This document shows, piece after piece, positions 57,973 through 64,000 of a DNA stretch of 64,000 nt. The stretch is from Acanthaster planci. Lineage: Eukaryota > Echinodermata > Asteroidea > Valvatida > Acanthasteridae. The stretch spans positions 1,415,541 through 1,479,540 of the forward strand of contig NW_019091420.1 in NCBI RefSeq assembly GCF_001949145.1, in the 5' to 3' direction. How positions within the stretch are numbered: the stretch's first letter is position 1; each line of letters begins with the position of its first letter. Below the pieces are notes generated by a model. The model was not told where the DNA came from and made no database searches. It saw nothing but the letters and a program-made list of their open reading frames with translations. The position numbers and the translations under genes were made by a program.

Positions 57973-60480
57973 GAAATCACCCAATTCTTATTGCAAAAAC
58001 GCAGTTTATCTAGAGAAAACCAGATATATAATAATGGCTTTAAAAGTTACTTTTCAAATACACCAGAAACAATGTAGGTACACATGAAGTAAGACGGAGC
58101 TGCTATTTTTAGACAGTGGACACACTCTGCTATTGGAGGACACAATGGCGGAACGCAGTTATCAAAATTATGCTAATGCAGTTGTAATACGAGACCAGTT
58201 TGTTTTAACGCTGTTCTAAAGTGGACCATTAAATTCAAGACACGAGGAAATTTATACTGCTTAATTAAAGGTGGCGTCATGCTTTGGTAATCCCCCAGAA
58301 AAGAAGTGTGGGATTTTTATTCCAAAGCATATCTGGTATAAAGATGGTAATGGTGATAATAACCCTGTGAAATTATTTTGTCTGAAATGTCCCTGTTGAT
58401 TAGAAATCAATAAAGGTGTGTCCAAAACTTCGAATCTCCAAAAGTCGCGTGTCGACCACTTCTGCAAAACTTTGTAGAAGTAATTGGAAAGCTGCCCTTA
58501 TGCGGTGAAAATCTGCAAGTCGGCAGAGGTGATGTACAATCTGGGCGTCCGTGAATGGGCACGCAGCATTCCCAGTGACCTTGCTTGATGCAGACACGCT
58601 GCACGGCACAAGGAGGCGACTTGCCGTGTGTAGACAACACACCGGTGGCGCGCGGTCCGAATCAACTTTGGAGTTGGATGAACCGCTTCTATGCGAGATT
58701 CGCGCTGAATCGATCTGCAAAAAAAAATTGTTTGCTAAACTCAAAAGGGAAAACTGGCTGCAACTGGCAAGTGTGGTTCGTCACGACTCAGGTATTCAAG
58801 AACAATGACTTGCGTTGAAATAGCACTGCCAGTGAACTGAAGTACTTGAGGAATATGATTGACAATTACCATCTCTCTCACTTAGACTTTGTGTCTGCTC
58901 TTCTTTATAATAGATTCTTACGAACCATTCATTAGGCATGGTTTACACGTAGAAACGGGATTATCTTGCAAACCGTGACATTTTGTTTCATTTTCAGGAG
59001 TGATGACAGTAATGAACAAGTACTTTGGTATCTGAAGTGTTAATTTCTCTTTACAACACTTTCATGATTGAATGACTTGAGTACATTATGCACATGTGCT
59101 TTGTAGAAGTCTTGTTTAGAATGTCCAGATTTCAATCATAGTTTAGTTTCCAGTTTCCAATTTCTATTTTTGAAACAATACCTAGATAATTCAGACTTCC
59201 AGCAAAAGAATGCCTCGAGAATTCAGATTTTCAACAAAAATACAAAAAATAAGTAACGCACTTGCACGTACTGACAAAAAAATACCTACTTTGAAAGAAG
59301 AACTAAGAAAACGCGGCTTCCTTTCTAATTCAGACTGTGAATGAATGACACGAGTTAAATTTATTGTCGTGACTCGATATCTTATATATTTGGAATCACA
59401 TTTTTCTTGAAAAAGAAAACGAAATGTCTGGCTATCGGCGATATAATAATTTTTGGCCTTCAAACCTCAGTTTTAAGTCGCTGATCCTTCACCGATCAAC
59501 TTAACCAAACCAACATATACATGTTCCTCTTTTGCTTGCATTGACTTGCATTAAACAAGCCTAAACAGAACAAGCGAAATAAAATTTAGCTGATTGGAGT
59601 GGTTCAAACAAAGAATGCTTCATTTGAAAAGAAAACGGTATATTTACAATCTATTTATCAAATGTCAGCCACATAACCCTAAGAAATAAACATGAAAACA
59701 CAGCTAGTTTTTAGTTCAACCGTGTTCCACGGCGCGGACTTGCTTTTTATCCCTGTTTAATTTTTATGTCTCTTAGTGCAGACTGTACCAGATTATGGTT
59801 GAAATCAGAGTTGAAAATTCAAATAAATGTGGCGATAATGCCTCTCTAGAGAGGGCTGGCTGGTGGTACGTTGCAGTGACGTTGGGAGAAAATATGAATT
59901 ATACGCAGGAAAGCAACAAATGAGCATATTTTGGAATATTCCGCTTTTGGCAAAAATTCTTGAATGTTAAAATGAACTAGTAATCGGTATCCCAATATTG
60001 TAGACACCGAGGTTTGATGGGCGAGCTGGCTGCCCCCATCTGATCTGACCATATTTTCAAAATTGCAATTCTTGATGGAATGTGCATCTATACGTGTAGG
60101 CCTGGATCGGATGTCGAAACTATTTTTCGGGCGCGGACTGTGTTGCTAGCCCGTCTACAGTGTATTCCATTCACGTTTATTTCTGCTGATTTGTAACTTG
60201 CAAATCTGTCTTGTCAAAAACTGTATCAAAAACAAAACCTCTTTGGACAATTGTACATTTTTACTGCACCGATATTTAGACGAGCTTATGTCCAAAAAGT
60301 TTGAAGGCCAGCGCAAAACGATACAGAAACGTGCCGGGAACGCATGACACAATAACTTCGCTCACCCTGCACCAGTTGTCATCAGCTCTCTTTCACTGGA
60401 CGCAAAGTTATATCAAGCCGCAAATTTACAGTTGAATAATGCTACCACGAGTCATAGTAGAGCTTGCTTTTAACTACACG
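57973..60480. other. Region downstream of the ependymin gene
   Basis: Includes the presumed 3' UTR. Frames on both strands at 58400-58818 lie in a GC-richer patch but resemble no known family. No repeat recognised. Confidence 0.4.
58409..58414 (+). terminator. Candidate polyadenylation signal of the ependymin-related gene
   Basis: AATAAA about 440 bases after the stop codon, followed by GGTGTGTCC, a GU-rich candidate downstream element. No closer AATAAA was noticed. Confidence 0.4.
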
Positions 60481-60631
60481 CAGAAACCACTGACATATAT
60501 GGAAATTGCTATTTCATTGCCGGCCAATCACAGCGCAATAACTTGATAGGATGCTGTTTACACAGCTCCGCGCCGATCACGTATGTTCACGTATGCACAC
60601 TGAATCCCACTACAGCAGCAGCAGCCAGTAA

Positions 60632-60769
60632 AATGGCTTTTGACTCGGACAAGTGGACCCCAAAAGAAATCAATCAGCATGAAGCTCAGATACAGTTGTT
60701 TGCCCCCCATTTCAATGCCAATTTGAAATTGAACACTCAAAGTCACCTTTTGCTAACTTGCACAATATA
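60632..60769 (+). CDS. Possible small gene or first exon, unrecognised
   Basis: ATG at 60632 sits in a favourable context (A at -3, G at +4) about 110 bases after CCAAT-type sequence (GGCCAATCAC near 60521). It opens MAFDSDKWTPKEINQHEAQI, a polar, protein-like stretch of 45 codons ending at TAA. It could be a first exon whose donor I cannot place, a short protein, or chance. No family recognised. Confidence 0.25.
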
Positions 60770-61825
60770 AAATCCATTTGCTTCCAATTTTTTGCCCGTG
60801 TTTGTCACGTAGCTCCAAAGTAACTGAGTCAGAAGTTGTAAGTAAAGCCAACATTTTAGAAGGGAATTTTTTCAACTTTGCCAGGTTGTCCCTGACATTT
60901 CTCTACTTGCGAATGGTGAGGAATATCATGAACACTCTAAATCATATAGGAAGGAAACCGCGCCGATGAGAACGGAAAGTTCTTGTTTGTGTCTTTTAGT
61001 GGGGCAATTTGACGTAATTGCAAGTATTAATGCAATGCAGTAGGTTAACTCGTACCCAAACGCACTCGTATCCAGTTATATGTACGTGTACATGTGCACC
61101 AAGCCCAAATCCGGACATCTCATATTTGACCGCTACTAAACTCAGTGCAGACATTTGAATCCGCATGAAAAACGAAACGCATCTCAGACAAATGGCTCTC
61201 GATCTTGAAAAAAATGAGCAGATAGATACAATAAATTTATCAGTTTTTTTTTAGAGAGTATCGCCTATGATATGTGGAGAATTTGACAAAAGTGTGAAAA
61301 GTGGGCACAAGTAACGTGAAAAACACCGAAAATGACGAAAATGGGTCCCAATGAAAAACGAAGTGAATTTAAAACGTTTTTTCCTAGACTTAATAACCTT
61401 TTTTTGTACATAACAGTAACAATGAACTATTCTTTCATGTTGCATCAAAGTTATTGGAAGGTGAACTCAGACAAATTGTGCAAATTAGGCACAAAACACT
61501 ATTTTTATTATAATTTAAACATGGTCGTTTAATTTTCCGCTTTCTTTGATTAATTTCCGGCGATCTTTCTTACCAGAAGCTCTTAGCAATTTATTCACAC
61601 ACGAGGTCTTCAAGGGAAATGGCAGTACAAATTCATCACATGGGTCACCATCAATACGTGTCGTCTGCAAGAATAATTTTTCAGGCCGACGACCATCAGG
61701 CCTATGTCACTACTGCGCATGCGCGGATACACAAACTAAATGCATACACATAAATGTGGCGATGTGCGGGCATACACCATGTGCAGGATGTACATGTACA
61801 GTACATGTATATAAACATGCGATTA
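60770..61825. other. Intergenic stretch before the satellite
   Basis: No gene supported. TACATGTA-type palindromes cluster near 61080 and 61790. The 137-codon frame at 61546-61959 runs from unique sequence into the first satellite monomer and is not called. Confidence 0.4.
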
Positions 61826-64000
61826 AAAGGACCTGCATACCACAGATAAAGTCAGAATTACGGAAAATTAGGAGAAAATTGACAAGAACTCGGATATCAT
61901 TTTGGAGATATTTCCCTAACTACAGCAGATATGGATATGAAACTTACACCAATCGGTAGAGGAACATGTGCCCTTCCAGAAAATACAAATTATTAAACAA
62001 AAATTATTATTAGATAAGTCTTACACCATTTATGCTCCAATTTATAAAGCCTTGGCTTGACGGTACTGAATTTGCATTGCGGAGACAAAGTCAGAATTAC
62101 ACCAAAATAGCAATCAGTTGCACAAGAACTAGCACATTCTTATGACGATATTTCCCTAACTACAGAAAATATGAATATGAAACTTACATGAATCAAAAGA
62201 AGAACATGTGCTCTCTCCGATAACACCAAGATTGCCAGAATTGGATACGTTTGAGACTATTTATGCTGGAATACACGGAGCCTTCTTATGCGTGAACAGG
62301 ACCTGCAGGCCACAGATAAAGTCAGAATTACGCAAAATTAAGAGAAGGTTGACAAGAACGCGGACATCTTTTTGGAGATATTTCCCTAAATACAGCAGAT
62401 ATGGATATGAAACTTACATCAATCGATAGAGGAATTCGTGGTCTTCCAGAAGACACTAAAATTGCCCTTATTGGATAAGTTTAAGACCATTTATGCTCCA
62501 ATATATAGAGCCTTGTATTGACTATACTGAATTTGCATTGCCGAGACCAAGTCAGAATTACGCAAAAATAGCAATCAGTAGCACAAGAAGTAGCACATTT
62601 TTATGACAATATTTCCCTAACTACAGAAAATATGGATATGAATCTTACATCAATCGATAGAAAAACTTATGGTCTTCCAGAAAACACTAAAATTGCCCTT
62701 ATTAAATAAGTTCTAGACCTTTTATGCTCCAATATATAGAGCATTGTCTTGACTATACTGAATTTGCATTGCGGAGACCAAGTCAGAATTACGAAAAAAT
62801 AGCAGTCAGTTGCACAAGATCTAGCACATTCTTATGACGATATTTTCCTAACTACAGCAAATTTGTATACGAAAATTTCATGAATTGAAAGAGGAACATG
62901 TGCTCTTTAAAATAACACCAAGATTGCCAGAATTGGATAAGTTTGAAACTATTTATGCTCGAACACACGGAGCCCTCTTGTGCAGGAACAGGACCTGTGT
63001 ACCTTAGATAAAGTCAGAATTACGCAAAATTAGGGGAATGTTGACAAGAACTCGGACATCCTTTTGGAGATATTTCCCCAACTACTGCAGATATGAGTTT
63101 AAACCTTACATCAATCATTAGAGGGACTTGTGGTCTTCCAAAAGACACTAAAATTGCCATGATTAGATAAGTTTTGGACCATTTATGTTCCAATATATAG
63201 AGCCTTGTCTTGACTATACTGAATTTGCATTGCGGAGACCAAGTCAGAATTACGAAAAATAGCAATCAGTTGCACAAGATCTAGCACCTTCTCATGACGA
63301 TATTTCCCCAACTAGATCAAGTATGGATATAAATCTTACAATAATCAAAACAGGAACATGTGCTCTTTCATATAACAACAAGATTGCCAGAATTGGATAC
63401 GTTTGAGACCATTTATGCTCGAACACACGGAGGCTTCTTGCGCGGAAACAGGACCTGTATACCTCGGATAAAGTCAGAATTACGCAAAATTAAGAAAAAG
63501 TTGAGAAGAAGTCGGAGATCCTTTTATAGATATTTCCCTAACTACAGTAGATAGGGATATGAAACTTAGATCAATCGATAGGGGAACTTGTGGTCTTCCA
63601 GAAGACACTAAAATTGCAATCATTAGATAGGTTTTAGACCATTTATGCTCCAATATATAGAGCATTGTCTTGACTATACTGAATTTGCATTGCGGAGACC
63701 AAGTCAGAATTACACAAAAATAGCAATCAGTTGCACAAGATCTAGCACATTCTTATGACGATATTTCCCCAATTAAAGCAAATAAGGATATGAAAAGGAT
63801 ATGAAACTTACATGAATTGAAAGAGGAACATGCGCTCTTTCAGATAACACCACGATTGCCAGAATATGGATACGTTTGTGAGTATTTATGCTCAAACACA
63901 CGGAGCCTTCCTGCACGGGAACAGGACCTGTATACCTCGGATAAAGTCAGAATTACGCAAAATTGGGAGAAAATTGACAAGAACTTGGACATCCTTTTGG
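61826..64000 (+). repeat. Satellite of alternating A and B monomers, about 230 bases each, running off the window end
   Basis: The anchor GTCAGAATTA occurs at 61851, 62090, 62321, 62551, 62782, 63013, 63243, 63473, 63703 and 63946, so steps are 239, 231, 230, 231, 231, 230, 230, 230 and 243. Type A follows the anchor with CGCAAAATTA and GACAAGAACTCGGACATC; type B with AAAAATAGCAATCAGTTGCA and TCTAGCACATTCTTATGACG. The order is A B A B B A B A B A, giving a dimeric higher-order unit of about 460 bases with one break (B-B at 62551/62782). The last long step holds a 12-base local duplication (AAAAGGATATG repeated) near 63790. Confidence 0.9.

Noticed and set aside
61546-61959. Cys-rich stretch in a 137-codon frame before the satellite
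   Set aside because: The cysteines come from TGCATG/TACATGTAC-type low-complexity sequence, and the frame runs into the satellite monomer; no metal-binding spacing is conserved.

Overview
This is animal genomic DNA: long non-coding stretches, AT-rich background, GT/AG introns, dense decayed transposons, one 388-base assembly gap and one isolated N. The set of host genes (an ependymin-related protein, a tectonin/tachylectin-type lectin, a small C-type lectin), the many TACATGTA motifs, and the DIRS, piggyBac and Polinton-type elements suit a marine invertebrate. Amphioxus, a hemichordate or a lophotrochozoan would all fit. I cannot settle the species from sequence alone, and amphioxus is only a weak preference.

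Three host genes are supported, all on the + strand. (1) A secreted single-domain C-type lectin has two exons (6337-6614 and 12451-12655) split by a 5.8 kb intron full of repeats. (2) A tectonin beta-propeller lectin has one large exon (39930-40761); its 5' exon was not found. (3) A complete five-exon ependymin-related secreted glycoprotein of 266 aa lies at 53881-57972. All three look like extracellular, carbohydrate-binding or ligand-binding proteins. Nothing in the sequence shows that they are co-regulated.

Most of the rest is mobile or repeated DNA. Positions 1800-6060 and 26450-29850 are the two arms of an old inverted duplication flanking the lectin locus, each carrying a tRNA-like SINE. 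The lectin intron holds a decayed Polinton/Maverick polymerase fragment (8475-9069), GAGACC-rich tracts and a MITE. Positions 13590-18340 hold a piggyBac element with a broken transposase (14948-17132), and two transposase-less deletion derivatives of it lie at 23560-24810 (inverted) and 49330-51150. Positions 29890-31960 are a tandem array of about 150 bp units carrying TGACGTCA palindromes. Positions 34731-38165 hold a foldback element and a duplicated block whose junction is the single N, so the duplication may be an assembly artefact. Positions 44880-47680 hold a decayed DIRS-type tyrosine-recombinase retrotransposon. From 61826 to the window end there is a satellite of about 230 bp monomers in two alternating types, forming about 460 bp dimers.

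All exon boundaries were read by eye from reading frame, splice sites and protein-family pattern. Repeat relationships were found by eye, so their boundaries are approximate (tens of bases) and identities were not computed.
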